A stretch of DNA of 16,616 nt, from positions 1 through 16,616 of the forward strand of contig JAWOJF010000060.1 in the NCBI GenBank assembly GCA_046481785.1, written 5' to 3'. The notes below the pieces were generated by a model. That model made no database searches. It saw nothing but the letters and a program-made list of their open reading frames with translations, and had not been told where the DNA came from. The translations under genes and the position numbers were made by a program. Shown in pieces: positions 7,487-14,669 of this stretch. The stretch's first letter is position 1, and each line of letters opens with the position of its first letter. This DNA comes from JAWOJF01 sp046481785. GTDB lineage: Bacteria > Bacteroidota > Ignavibacteria > Ignavibacteriales > Ignavibacteriaceae.

Positions 7487-7568
7487 GAAGCGGCGATTCA
7501 CCATGAATAATATCCGCAGGCAAAGAGTGTGCATTACGCTTCATAGAAAAAAAAGATAATTAAACTAC

Positions 7569-8747
7569 ATGCAAAAAGATCTTAGACAGAAGTTTAACCA
7601 GGAGTTTACAGAGGAAAAATATAACAATTTCCTTCGGGCAATTAATACCTCAACATTTTACCCTGCTGATTTCCGAATATCCGAGACACCCCTTTTTCTT
7701 ACTAAAGAATTTACAGATGAAATAATAAAAGCCTCATATAATATTGCGGAGCAGCTCCAAACAGAAGAATTTAAAAAAAAATCCAATGAGGCAATCCCTG
7801 CCGGTTTAATAGTACCAAACGAAACTGAACATCCTGTTTTTTTGCAGATTGACTTTGCAGTTTGTAAAGATAAAAACGGAACTTACATACCAAAGTTGAT
7901 TGAGCTTCAGGGGTTCCCCTCCCTTTACTGTTTTCAGTATTACCTTAACAGAATTGTGAGGGAATCATACAATATCCCTGAAAATATTACAACTTATTTT
8001 AACGGTCTGGATGATCAGTCATATATCAATATTTTGAAAAATAGTATTATGGGTGAATTTACTCCTGAGAATGTAATTCTACTGGAAATAGAACCGGAAA
8101 AACAAAAAACACGGATTGATTTTGCCTGTACCGGAGATTTGCTGGGTATTAAACCTGTATGTGTTACTAAAATAATAAAAAAGAGTAACCGGCTTTTCTA
8201 TAATAATAAAGGGAAAGAAATTCCCATTAAAAGAATTTATAACAGGGTAATATTTGACGAGCTGGAGAAAAAAAAAGATATACAGATGAAGTTTAAATTT
8301 ACTGATGATCTTAATGTGCAATGGGCCGGGCATCCAAACTGGTATTTTAAAATAAGCAAACATTCACTTCCCTCCCTGAAAGGGGAGTATGTACCGCAGT
8401 GTTTTTTTCTTGATGAACTTGAAAATTATCCGGTTGATTTAAGTAATTATGTATTAAAACCTTTGTATTCGTTTGCAGGTATGGGTGTTGAAGTAGATGT
8501 AACAGGAGAAATGCTTGATAAAATTAAGGACAGACGGGACTATATTCTGCAGAAAAAAATTGAATATACCCCCCTTATTGAAACTCCGGATGGTTTTGCA
8601 AAAGCAGAAATAAGGATGATGTTTATCTGGCAGGAAAAACCAATGCTTGTAAATAATCTTGTTCGAATGAGCAAAGGCAAAATGATGGGCGTAGCATTTA
8701 ATAAAGATAAAACTTGGGTAGGATCATCGCTTGCATACCACCCTTAG
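7569..8747 (+). CDS. Probable circularly permuted ATP-grasp ligase
   Basis: This 392-residue soluble protein shows ATP-grasp elements out of the normal order. A metal-site-like strand, PKLIELQGFPS (108-118, Glu112), comes first. IKRIYNRVIFDEL (220-232) resembles the (V/I)xYRR motif of circularly permuted ATP-grasps. The nucleotide part is near the C-terminus: SNYVLKPLYSFAGMGVEV (Lys297, Gly304, Gly306), the hinge DYILQKKIEY (Gln328), then AEIRMMFIW (Arg349) and LVNNLVRMSKGKMMG (Asn362, Arg366). In permuted relatives such as glutathionylspermidine synthase the acidic motif is ExN; here it is ELQ, so the Asn position is Gln. It is most likely a second, mechanistically related amide ligase. Orthologues are probably listed as hypothetical proteins. 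The start ATG follows an A-rich leader; the assignment rests on motif order seen by eye. Confidence 0.6.
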   Translation: MQKDLRQKFNQEFTEEKYNNFLRAINTSTFYPADFRISETPLFLTKEFTDEIIKASYNIAEQLQTEEFKKKSNEAIPAGLIVPNETEHPVFLQIDFAVCKDKNGTYIPKLIELQGFPSLYCFQYYLNRIVRESYNIPENITTYFNGLDDQSYINILKNSIMGEFTPENVILLEIEPEKQKTRIDFACTGDLLGIKPVCVTKIIKKSNRLFYNNKGKEIPIKRIYNRVIFDELEKKKDIQMKFKFTDDLNVQWAGHPNWYFKISKHSLPSLKGEYVPQCFFLDELENYPVDLSNYVLKPLYSFAGMGVEVDVTGEMLDKIKDRRDYILQKKIEYTPLIETPDGFAKAEIRMMFIWQEKPMLVNNLVRMSKGKMMGVAFNKDKTWVGSSLAYHP

Positions 8748-8849
8748 CTAATTTAAACCGATTTATTGTTTTCTCTTTAGTTTCCGTTAGCTGTATCAAA
8801 CATTGATCTATTTTTCTTAGTTATATTTTATGAATTAATAGAGATATAT

Positions 8850-9560
8850 ATGATAAAGATTCATTCGCTGCTGCACGTACCTTATGAAACCCCCGGAAGT
8901 ATTGAGAAATGGGTTAAAAACAAGAAACATGATCTTACTGCTACAGAGTTTTATAATAACGGGCTTCTGCCGTCTCTTTCGACCTTTGACTGGCTGTTAG
9001 TAATGGGCGGCCCGATGAGCGTACATGATGAAGATAAACACCCATGGCTTAAAGAAGAAAAGCAATTTATCAGGTCAGCGATTGAAAATGATAAGGTGGT
9101 AATAGGAATATGTCTGGGAGCGCAATTAATAGCTGCTGTATTGGGCGCTGATGTTTATCCCAATGAACATAAAGAGATTGGGTGGTTCCCCATCCATACT
9201 ACAATACACGCAACAGACCACGATCTTTTTTCATCTCTCCCCCGGGCTGTTAATGTATTCCACTGGCATGGTGATACATTTGATCTGCCGGAAGGAGCTT
9301 TACTTCTTGCCGAAAGCAATGCCTGTAAAAACCAGTTATTTGTACTTAACGAGAAAATTATCGGCATGCAATTTCATCTTGAAGTTAATGAAGAACTTAT
9401 AAAAGGAATGGTACAACACGGTAAGGGCGAACTAAAAAAGAACACATATGTTCAGGTAGAAGATGAAATTATAGGAAGAACTGAGTTTATTCATCAAAAC
9501 AATACATTACTTGAAAGTATTCTTGATAACCTGGAGAGTAAGTTCACTGATACAAATTAA
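8850..9560 (+). CDS. Class I glutamine amidotransferase-like protein (GMP synthase-type domain)
   Basis: The 236-residue protein is a stand-alone class I glutamine amidotransferase domain. The catalytic triad is intact: Cys88 in GICLGAQ, His176 and Glu178 in MQFHLEV. LLVMGGPMSVHD (49-60) is the usual oxyanion-strand region of GMP-synthase-like members. About 40 charged residues follow the triad. No synthase domain is attached. It could supply ammonia from glutamine to one of the ligases, or act as a gamma-glutamyl hydrolase of the PuuD kind that removes a gamma-glutamyl group put on by the GCS2 ligase. A 102-base gap separates it from the ligase upstream, so it may have its own promoter, but the orientation is the same. 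It is the last gene of the cluster and is followed by a stem-loop. Confidence 0.82.
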   Translation: MIKIHSLLHVPYETPGSIEKWVKNKKHDLTATEFYNNGLLPSLSTFDWLLVMGGPMSVHDEDKHPWLKEEKQFIRSAIENDKVVIGICLGAQLIAAVLGADVYPNEHKEIGWFPIHTTIHATDHDLFSSLPRAVNVFHWHGDTFDLPEGALLLAESNACKNQLFVLNEKIIGMQFHLEVNEELIKGMVQHGKGELKKNTYVQVEDEIIGRTEFIHQNNTLLESILDNLESKFTDTN

Positions 9561-9619
9561 ATAAATCAGTATTTCAAAATTCAGGCGGGAAACGTTGTCT
9601 TAACTTTAAAACAGCTACT

Positions 9620-9644
9620 ATCCTCCAAAGCATATTCGGAGGAT
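9620..9644. terminator. Stem-loop between convergent transcription units, likely bidirectional terminator
   Basis: ATCCTCC at 9620-9626 pairs with GGAGGAT at 9638-9644. On the minus strand the stem extends through a G-U pair and two A-T pairs to ten base pairs with a 5-base loop. On the plus strand the corresponding pair is an A-C mismatch, and the stem is followed by the U-rich TTATATATTT. On the minus strand it begins directly after the exonuclease TAA, with TTTT about eight bases further on. Position between the amidotransferase and exonuclease genes fits a shared terminator. Confidence 0.5.
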
Positions 9645-10334
9645 TTATATATTTAAATATTCATCCCATATCTTATACAACTGGTATGTAGCATATATAT
9701 CATCCCCGCAATAAACAGCAATATCTTTTATTCTTCCTGCTTCATACAAATTTTTAACATCCATTCCCGAAATACCTTTTGATTTAGGCGATTGAATTCC
9801 AAATGCATGGCAGTAAAAATCAAGATTAAATTTCCTGATTAATCCCGAATATGTGAGCTGTTCAAGGAGATCAAGATGGAAGGTTGAATCAAATCTTTTA
9901 CCAATAAGGTTTTTGGACGGCTTTATTTTATTTAGTGCAGAACGAAGCATTACAAACGGCGCATCAAATATTTTGCCGTTAAATGTAATTACCTGGTCAG
10001 TTACCTCAACTATCCGCCAGAAAGATTCCAGCATCTTACTTTCAGACAAGCCCTTATAATGAACATTTTTTTCTTCAGAGAAAAACTCTTCGGCGCTTTC
10101 GCTCTCATAATAGACAAATGATTTTTCTTTGTTAACATCGTATATTCCGATGGCAACAATACTGGCAGTAAAGGGATACAAGCTCATATACCTGATAGCA
10201 TCATCTCTCTTCTGCAGTCTTAATTCTTCATTAGTTTCTTTTTCCGCATAACGCAGAAGGTATTCCTGCTGGCTCTCCGAAAGAGATTCAAACGGGTAAC
10301 AGCATGTTTCTATATCAAATATAATTTTACGCAC
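9645..10334 (-). CDS. PolB-like 3'-5' exonuclease (DEDDy, RNase H fold)
   Basis: This 229-residue protein fits the predicted 3'-5' exonuclease family related to the proofreading domain of DNA polymerase B. Exo I is FDIET (Asp7, Glu9), Exo II is FNGKIFDAPF (Asp124) and Exo III is YCGDD (Tyr208 with Asp212, a YxxxD pattern), so it belongs to the DEDDy group. It would remove nucleotides from 3' ends of DNA or RNA in the cytoplasm. The start is GTG at 10334-10332: an in-frame TAA lies five codons upstream and no ATG or TTG comes between. The first codons give RKIIFDIET, so the start cannot be much later without losing Exo I. It is the last gene of the minus-strand run, 37 bases after the haem-binding gene. 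No polymerase is adjacent. Confidence 0.85.
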   Translation of the reverse strand: MRKIIFDIETCCYPFESLSESQQEYLLRYAEKETNEELRLQKRDDAIRYMSLYPFTASIVAIGIYDVNKEKSFVYYESESAEEFFSEEKNVHYKGLSESKMLESFWRIVEVTDQVITFNGKIFDAPFVMLRSALNKIKPSKNLIGKRFDSTFHLDLLEQLTYSGLIRKFNLDFYCHAFGIQSPKSKGISGMDVKNLYEAGRIKDIAVYCGDDIYATYQLYKIWDEYLNI

Positions 10335-10371
10335 AGATTGTAATTCTTATATCCGTGAAATATTACTTTTA

Positions 10372-10779
10372 CTATTCGCTGCCGAATGTCTTTTTTAAAC
10401 CTGCTATAAAAGCTTTTTTCTCTTCTTCAGTAAGATCTGCTTCACCATGCAGTAGCAGATATGATTTTAACGGCATCTTTCCCAATTCTACTTCTTCTGC
10501 TGCCTCACCGGCATCATCTAACTTACCGGTTGAAAAATTCATATGCTCTCTTCCTTCACTAACATGGCTTGCAAGAAACCACGAAGCAGGAGCAGTATAG
10601 GAATACCAGGGCCAATTAGTTTCATTGCTATGGCAGTCATAACAAGCACGTTGAGCAAATTCCTGAGTCTGCTGAGAATCCCATTTAACATTATAAATTA
10701 CAGGAGGGTTGCTTCTATCTACCGGGATGAACTGTATACCAATTAATAAAACTATTATTACTATTAAAAAGATTTTCAT
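10372..10779 (-). CDS. Membrane-anchored or secreted haem-binding domain protein (c-type cytochrome-like)
   Basis: A 135-residue protein of the haem-binding domain (Haem_bd) type. An N-terminal hydrophobic segment (about residues 3-19) acts as anchor or signal peptide and puts the domain outside the inner membrane. RACYDCHSNETNWPWY carries a single CxxCH motif (Cys46, Cys49, His50) for covalent haem attachment, and KMPLKSYLLLH (101-111) supplies Met102 as probable sixth ligand. These features, including the Trp-Pro-Trp-Tyr after the motif, are typical of this small family. The redox partner is unknown and no oxidase or reductase gene is nearby. It is co-directional with the thioesterase (27 bases upstream) and the exonuclease (37 bases downstream), though functional links are not apparent. 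Confidence 0.85.
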   Translation of the reverse strand: MKIFLIVIIVLLIGIQFIPVDRSNPPVIYNVKWDSQQTQEFAQRACYDCHSNETNWPWYSYTAPASWFLASHVSEGREHMNFSTGKLDDAGEAAEEVELGKMPLKSYLLLHGEADLTEEEKKAFIAGLKKTFGSE

Positions 10780-10806
10780 ACATAAACCCCTTAAATGTTA
10801 ATAGTA

Positions 10807-11256
10807 TTAAGACTCCTTTAAAACTTTAACGCCAGGTTCAAATTTTTTTATTTTTTTAATAAAATCAATGGGCAGCGGGGTTGATTTACGTGAAACCGGA
10901 TCTACCTGCACAATCACTCCTGAGCCGTCAACAATTGTCTCTTTTGTATTTACGTTTACAATTAAATGTTCAACCCCAAACGAAGAATTCTTTATAAAAG
11001 ATATCCTTGTATATATATCCAGTTCGTCATCATAACGTGCATGAGAACGGTAGTTTATTTCATTCCTTACAATAAAGAATAGCTGCCCGTCTGAAAAAAG
11101 GCCGTCTTTAGGCACAAGTCCAAGTTGTTTTATATAATCAAGGCGGGCATCTTCAAAGAAATTGATATAAACTGCATTATTACAAACACCAAGCATATCA
11201 ACTTCACTAAAGCGGACTCTGGCTGTTATTTTATGTTTGAATTGTAATTTATCCAT
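10807..11256 (-). CDS. Acyl-CoA thioesterase, 4HBT hotdog fold
   Basis: A hotdog-fold thioesterase that hydrolyses an acyl-CoA or other acyl thioester; the acyl chain is not predictable. The signature RFSEVDMLGVCNNAVYINFFE carries the catalytic-type Asp20, as in YbgC/4-hydroxybenzoyl-CoA thioesterases. I chose the ATG at 11256-11254, giving 149 residues, the usual family length and starting just before the first strand (LQFKHKITARVRF). A longer frame from 11319 would overlap the threonine aldolase gene by 59 bases and add a Lys/Arg-rich leader with no domain content. With the chosen start the gene begins four bases after the aldolase stop, consistent with coupling. It has no signal peptide. 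The neighbour suggests shared transcription but not a shared pathway. Confidence 0.82.
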   Translation of the reverse strand: MDKLQFKHKITARVRFSEVDMLGVCNNAVYINFFEDARLDYIKQLGLVPKDGLFSDGQLFFIVRNEINYRSHARYDDELDIYTRISFIKNSSFGVEHLIVNVNTKETIVDGSGVIVQVDPVSRKSTPLPIDFIKKIKKFEPGVKVLKES

Positions 11257-11260
11257 TTTG

Positions 11261-12286
11261 CTATTTAAATACCTCTTCAAATACCTTTTTTGTTTTTTCA
11301 ATTTCATCAAAACTAACATCGAGATGAGTTATTGCTCTCAAGTAACCGACCCTTCCTGTTAAAAGCAGCACGCCCTTCTCTTCACATTTACGTAAAGCAT
11401 CTTCCACAGATATTTTATTTGATCTGAAAATAATAATATTTGTTTCAACTTCATCAGCTTCAATCGAAGGGATATTCTTTAAAGCATCATAAAGTAATTT
11501 AGCTTTTTGATGATCTTCTGCAAGGCGAGCCACATTATTTTTCAGAGCATGTAAACCTGCCGCTGCTAAAATACCTAGCTGCCTCATACCACCGCCCCAT
11601 GCCTTACGTACACGGAAAGCCTCCATAATAAAATCCTTTGACCCGGCAATAATAGAACCCACAGGTGCTCCCAGGCCCTTAGAAAGGCAGCACGAGACAG
11701 AATTAAAGTGAGAAGTATATTCTTTAACGGGTATTCCCGTGGCAGCAGAGGCATTCCATATTCTTGCACCGTCAAGATGATAAAACAGTTTATACTTGTT
11801 TGCCAATTCTTTCAAACCAAGAATTTTGTCGATTGGAAAAACTGCACCACCGGCACGGTTATGGGTATTTTCAATTGCAATACCTTTTGTCCTGGGCATG
11901 TAATACGCACTTGCAGGGCGAATTAAAGGCTCTATCTGTGCGGCAGTAAAAACACCTCTTATCCCATCCACTGGTAAAAGCTGAATGCCGCTTAATGCTG
12001 CAGGTGATCCGGATTCGTAATTAAATATATGAGAGTCTTTTTCGCAAATTACCTCATCGCCGGGATTAGTCTGAACATTAAGGCATATCTGGTTTCCCAT
12101 AACACCACTTGATACAAACAATGCTGCTTCTTTCCCCAGCAGTTCAGCGGTATACAGTTCAAGTTCATTTACTGTTGGGTCTTCACGAAATACATCATCA
12201 CCCACCTCTGCTTCATACATAGCTTTCCGCATAGCCTGGGATGGCCGTGTAATTGTGTCGCTTCTCAGATCAATATATTTTTTCAT
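11261..12286 (-). CDS. ltaE: Low-specificity L-threonine aldolase (PLP-dependent)
   Basis: It cleaves L-threonine or L-allo-threonine to glycine and acetaldehyde in the cytoplasm, and is a fold-type I PLP enzyme. The start reads IDLRSDTITRPS, the conserved beginning of the family. VGDDVFREDPTVNELE (28-43) follows. His86 is the stacking residue in DSHIFNYE, Asp172 and Arg175 lie in HLDGARIWNA, and Lys203 in CLSKGLGAPVG forms the Schiff base. Length (341 residues) is close to E. coli LtaE. The symbol is by family; specificity for L, allo or both is not settled by sequence. The 89-base gap upstream contains inverted repeats that might regulate it or end the lnt message. The thioesterase start lies four bases past the stop. 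Confidence 0.9.
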   Translation of the reverse strand: MKKYIDLRSDTITRPSQAMRKAMYEAEVGDDVFREDPTVNELELYTAELLGKEAALFVSSGVMGNQICLNVQTNPGDEVICEKDSHIFNYESGSPAALSGIQLLPVDGIRGVFTAAQIEPLIRPASAYYMPRTKGIAIENTHNRAGGAVFPIDKILGLKELANKYKLFYHLDGARIWNASAATGIPVKEYTSHFNSVSCCLSKGLGAPVGSIIAGSKDFIMEAFRVRKAWGGGMRQLGILAAAGLHALKNNVARLAEDHQKAKLLYDALKNIPSIEADEVETNIIIFRSNKISVEDALRKCEEKGVLLLTGRVGYLRAITHLDVSFDEIEKTKKVFEEVFK

Positions 12287-12296
12287 ATTTACCGGT

Positions 12297-12318
12297 ACAG
12301 ATCAATAGAATAATCTGT
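12297..12318. repeat. Small inverted repeat upstream of threonine aldolase
   Basis: ACAGAT at 12297-12302 and ATCTGT at 12313-12318 form a 6-bp inverted repeat with a 10-base spacer, starting 11 bases upstream of the aldolase ATG. It could be an operator or a leader hairpin. An arm this short may occur by chance; it is recorded because it lies in the only sizeable gap of the minus-strand run before the aldolase gene. Confidence 0.25.
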
Positions 12319-12342
12319 GTGTTAAGATTATGAAATTTGCCG

Positions 12343-12376
12343 GTTCCACAAGTCGGTTTTTTCCGGCACGTGGAAC
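12343..12376 (-). terminator. Stem-loop directly after lnt, possible terminator or attenuator
   Basis: GTTCCAC at 12343-12349 and GTGGAAC at 12370-12376 form a 7-bp stem. Inside it, CGG and CCG flank a run of six T (A on the minus strand), giving a second short stem on top of a symmetric internal loop. The structure touches the last base of the lnt TAG, the usual place for a rho-independent terminator, but on the minus strand it is followed by CGGCAAATTTC rather than a U-run. It may therefore be a partial terminator, an RNA-stability hairpin or an attenuator for the aldolase gene. Confidence 0.4.
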
Positions 12377-14049
12377 TAGCGTTTCAATTTTCCCTTTAAT
12401 TTTCTTAACAGGAAAATCCCAATCATCCATAATGAAACAGCACTGCTTAAAATTGGAATGATCATTGGATATTTTGTAAAGAATGTCATCCCGCCCTGTA
12501 TTATAACGTCACCAGTGATATAGGTTCGTTCAAACATGTCCGTTTCTTTTTCGGTAATTCCAAGGGGATTAATAATACAGCTAACTCCGCCGTTAGCAGC
12601 ACGTACCACCGAACGCCGGTTTTCAATTGCACGTAATACGGAGTATTCTTTATGCTGATAAGGGCCGCTTAACTTACCATACCAACTATCATTGGTAACT
12701 ACAGCTATAATTCCTGCTCCGCGCTGAACGAAATTGGCAATATAATATGGATAGATAGATTCATAACATACCATGCCATTAATATACAAAGAATCATTTC
12801 GGTTAAGATCCTTAAAGTAGGCTGAAGGAACAGAAAAATTTATTGTATCCTTTCCTACATTCCACCCTGAAATACCAACACTCCATTTTATCATGCTGCC
12901 GAGAAAAGGAATTGATTCTGCAAATGGAACGCGCTCCCCAAAGGGAACCAGCTTCATTTTACCGTATTTCTGCAAATCAAATGTTTCGGGGGAAACGAGA
13001 AATATTGCATTATAAGTTGCATAATAATAATTACCGCTTTCATTGTACTTGGCATCGTCCGGTTTTTTATCACTATCATTATAAAATCTTATATCCGGCA
13101 TACCGGTTAAAAGGTAAACATTGTTTTTGCGGATAAAATTATAAACAGAATTTACAGTCGGCGAGTATGAACCACCAAATAAATAAGCCGGGAAAGCTGT
13201 TTCAGGCCAGATAATTAACTCGGCTCCATTATTAACTGCCTTTTGAGAAAGATCAAAATGAAGCTGTGCTATTCCTTCAATGCTTCCGCCTGACCATTTA
13301 TCCCAGGGATCAAGGTTAGGCTGTATCAATCCGACTTTTATTTTTTCATCTGATAAATCAAGAGTATATACTCTGATTAAACCATAGACAATAGGAGTAA
13401 TAATAAGCAGCACTGCAATTGAAAGATTTACATAATACTTTTTCCATGCAGTTTTATAGTTAGTAAAAGCCCTGTAAAGAAATATATTTATATAAATTAC
13501 CAGCACGGATAAGCCTAAGGTTCCAATAACATCTGCGATCTGAATAAAAGAAAGAAACTTAGCCAGCCCGTTGCCCAGAACTATCCATGGGAAACTTACG
13601 TCAGTCAGCATATAAGCATATTCATAAGTAACCCAAAAAAGGGGAAGAAGAAAAAGAGCAATATTCCTGTTAAAAGTTTTTCTGCAGAAGTAATAAATTG
13701 TAGAAGGTATTAAAAAAAATACAGGATTAATAAAGACCAGCAATACCCCGGAAATCATCAGGAAAGGGTCAGCAGTACTTTGCCAGCTTCCAACCCAGTA
13801 AAGAGTTACCAGACCAAAAATAAATGCCATTAAATATGTAGCCTGGTTAATTTTTATTAATTTATCCCGGCTTTCGAGCACATAGAAATATGGAACTAAG
13901 CCGAAAAGCAGTAACTGGGGAACAGGCAGAGGAGGGAATGATAATCCAAGCAGCAATCCGCTTAAAATTAATAGAAGCCTCTGTCGTCTGAGTTCTGTTT
14001 TTTCATCAGGAGTTAATTGAATCCTGTTTTTACGAAAGAATAATTTCAA
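12376..14049 (-). CDS. lnt: Apolipoprotein N-acyltransferase
   Basis: Lnt adds the third acyl chain to the N-terminal cysteine of lipoproteins in the periplasmic leaflet of the inner membrane. The N-terminal part (to about residue 230) is hydrophobic, with several membrane spans, e.g. 24-41, 100-120, 130-147 and 205-227. The nitrilase-like catalytic domain starts at IKVGLIQPNLDP (237-248). The Glu-Lys-Cys triad is Glu283 in WPETAFP, Lys364 in YGKMKLVPFGE and Cys428 in GMVCYESIYP. NDSWYG (453-458) is another conserved stretch. A C-terminal span (about 529-547) precedes a basic tail. Length (557) is in the usual range. The gene starts two bases after the DedA stop, so the pair is tightly coupled. 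The presence of Lnt argues for a diderm, Gram-negative-type envelope. Confidence 0.93.
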   Translation of the reverse strand: MKLFFRKNRIQLTPDEKTELRRQRLLLILSGLLLGLSFPPLPVPQLLLFGLVPYFYVLESRDKLIKINQATYLMAFIFGLVTLYWVGSWQSTADPFLMISGVLLVFINPVFFLIPSTIYYFCRKTFNRNIALFLLPLFWVTYEYAYMLTDVSFPWIVLGNGLAKFLSFIQIADVIGTLGLSVLVIYINIFLYRAFTNYKTAWKKYYVNLSIAVLLIITPIVYGLIRVYTLDLSDEKIKVGLIQPNLDPWDKWSGGSIEGIAQLHFDLSQKAVNNGAELIIWPETAFPAYLFGGSYSPTVNSVYNFIRKNNVYLLTGMPDIRFYNDSDKKPDDAKYNESGNYYYATYNAIFLVSPETFDLQKYGKMKLVPFGERVPFAESIPFLGSMIKWSVGISGWNVGKDTINFSVPSAYFKDLNRNDSLYINGMVCYESIYPYYIANFVQRGAGIIAVVTNDSWYGKLSGPYQHKEYSVLRAIENRRSVVRAANGGVSCIINPLGITEKETDMFERTYITGDVIIQGGMTFFTKYPMIIPILSSAVSLWMIGIFLLRKLKGKLKR

Positions 14050-14051
14050 TT

Positions 14052-14666
14052 TTAAGTTTTCTTCTTTTTTGTTAAAAAATATCTTATGATAACAATGGCT
14101 GCCGCAATTCCCGTAACTGCTATTACAATATTACTATAAGTAGAAAGATAGTAATCAATTTTTTCAATATTGTTTCCAAACAGGCTGCCGATATAAAGCA
14201 TTATTGCATTCCATACTAAAGCACTAACCGTTGCCAGGATAACAGTTTTTTTAATATTTAGTTCACTCAGCCCCGCAAAAAATGAAATAACGGACCTGGT
14301 ACCGGGTAAAAACCTGTTTATAAGTATTACATAATAGCCATATTTAATGAACCATTGTTCAGCCTTTTCGAGAGCTTCAATAGAAATAAATTTTATTTTG
14401 CCGGCTCTTATAACTTTTTTATCAAGCTGAGATCCGAGGAAAAACAGTGTCATAAATCCCAGCACACTGCCTACACTGGTTAGAATTAACGTAGGAATAA
14501 AATAAACTCCAATATCAGGGCGGGCAATAAGTGAGCCGCCTACTACAACTACAAGATCGCTTGGAGAAGGCGGAAAAACATTTTCGATGTAAGAGAAGAA
14601 AAACAGGGCAGCATATATCCAGAAAGGGGTTAATGTGCCGATTTTTGAAAGTATGTCTTCAATCAT
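14052..14666 (-). CDS. DedA-family inner-membrane protein
   Basis: A 204-residue integral membrane protein of the DedA/VTT (SNARE-associated) family. Some members move undecaprenyl phosphate or phospholipids across the inner membrane. The N-terminal signature ENVFPPSPSD (28-37) gives the conserved acid and prolines before a re-entrant loop. The second hallmark is FLPGTRSVISFFAG (118-131), with the conserved Arg. About four further hydrophobic stretches are visible, and a very basic KKKK tail ends the protein. The gene begins three bases after ispF and ends two bases before lnt, so envelope and isoprenoid genes are read together. Which lipid it handles is not predictable from the sequence. Confidence 0.85.
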   Translation of the reverse strand: MIEDILSKIGTLTPFWIYAALFFFSYIENVFPPSPSDLVVVVGGSLIARPDIGVYFIPTLILTSVGSVLGFMTLFFLGSQLDKKVIRAGKIKFISIEALEKAEQWFIKYGYYVILINRFLPGTRSVISFFAGLSELNIKKTVILATVSALVWNAIMLYIGSLFGNNIEKIDYYLSTYSNIVIAVTGIAAAIVIIRYFLTKKKKT

Positions 14667-14669
14667 AAC

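Noticed and set aside
5284..9560. Glutathione or glutathionylspermidine biosynthesis as the cluster's role
   Set aside because: The GCS2 gene would fit the first step, but neither ATP-grasp protein shows clear GshB signatures and the permuted one lacks the usual ExN motif. The esterase and aminopeptidase are also unexplained by that pathway.
10355..10600. Plus-strand open frame opposite the haem-binding gene
   Set aside because: It is the antisense of a gene with CxxCH motif and signal anchor; its Ser/Ala-rich translation shows no family features.
11257..11319. Longer thioesterase start at 11319 giving 170 residues
   Set aside because: It would overlap the threonine aldolase by 59 bases and add a Lys/Arg-rich leader outside the hotdog domain. 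The internal ATG at 11256 gives the normal family length and lies four bases after the aldolase stop.
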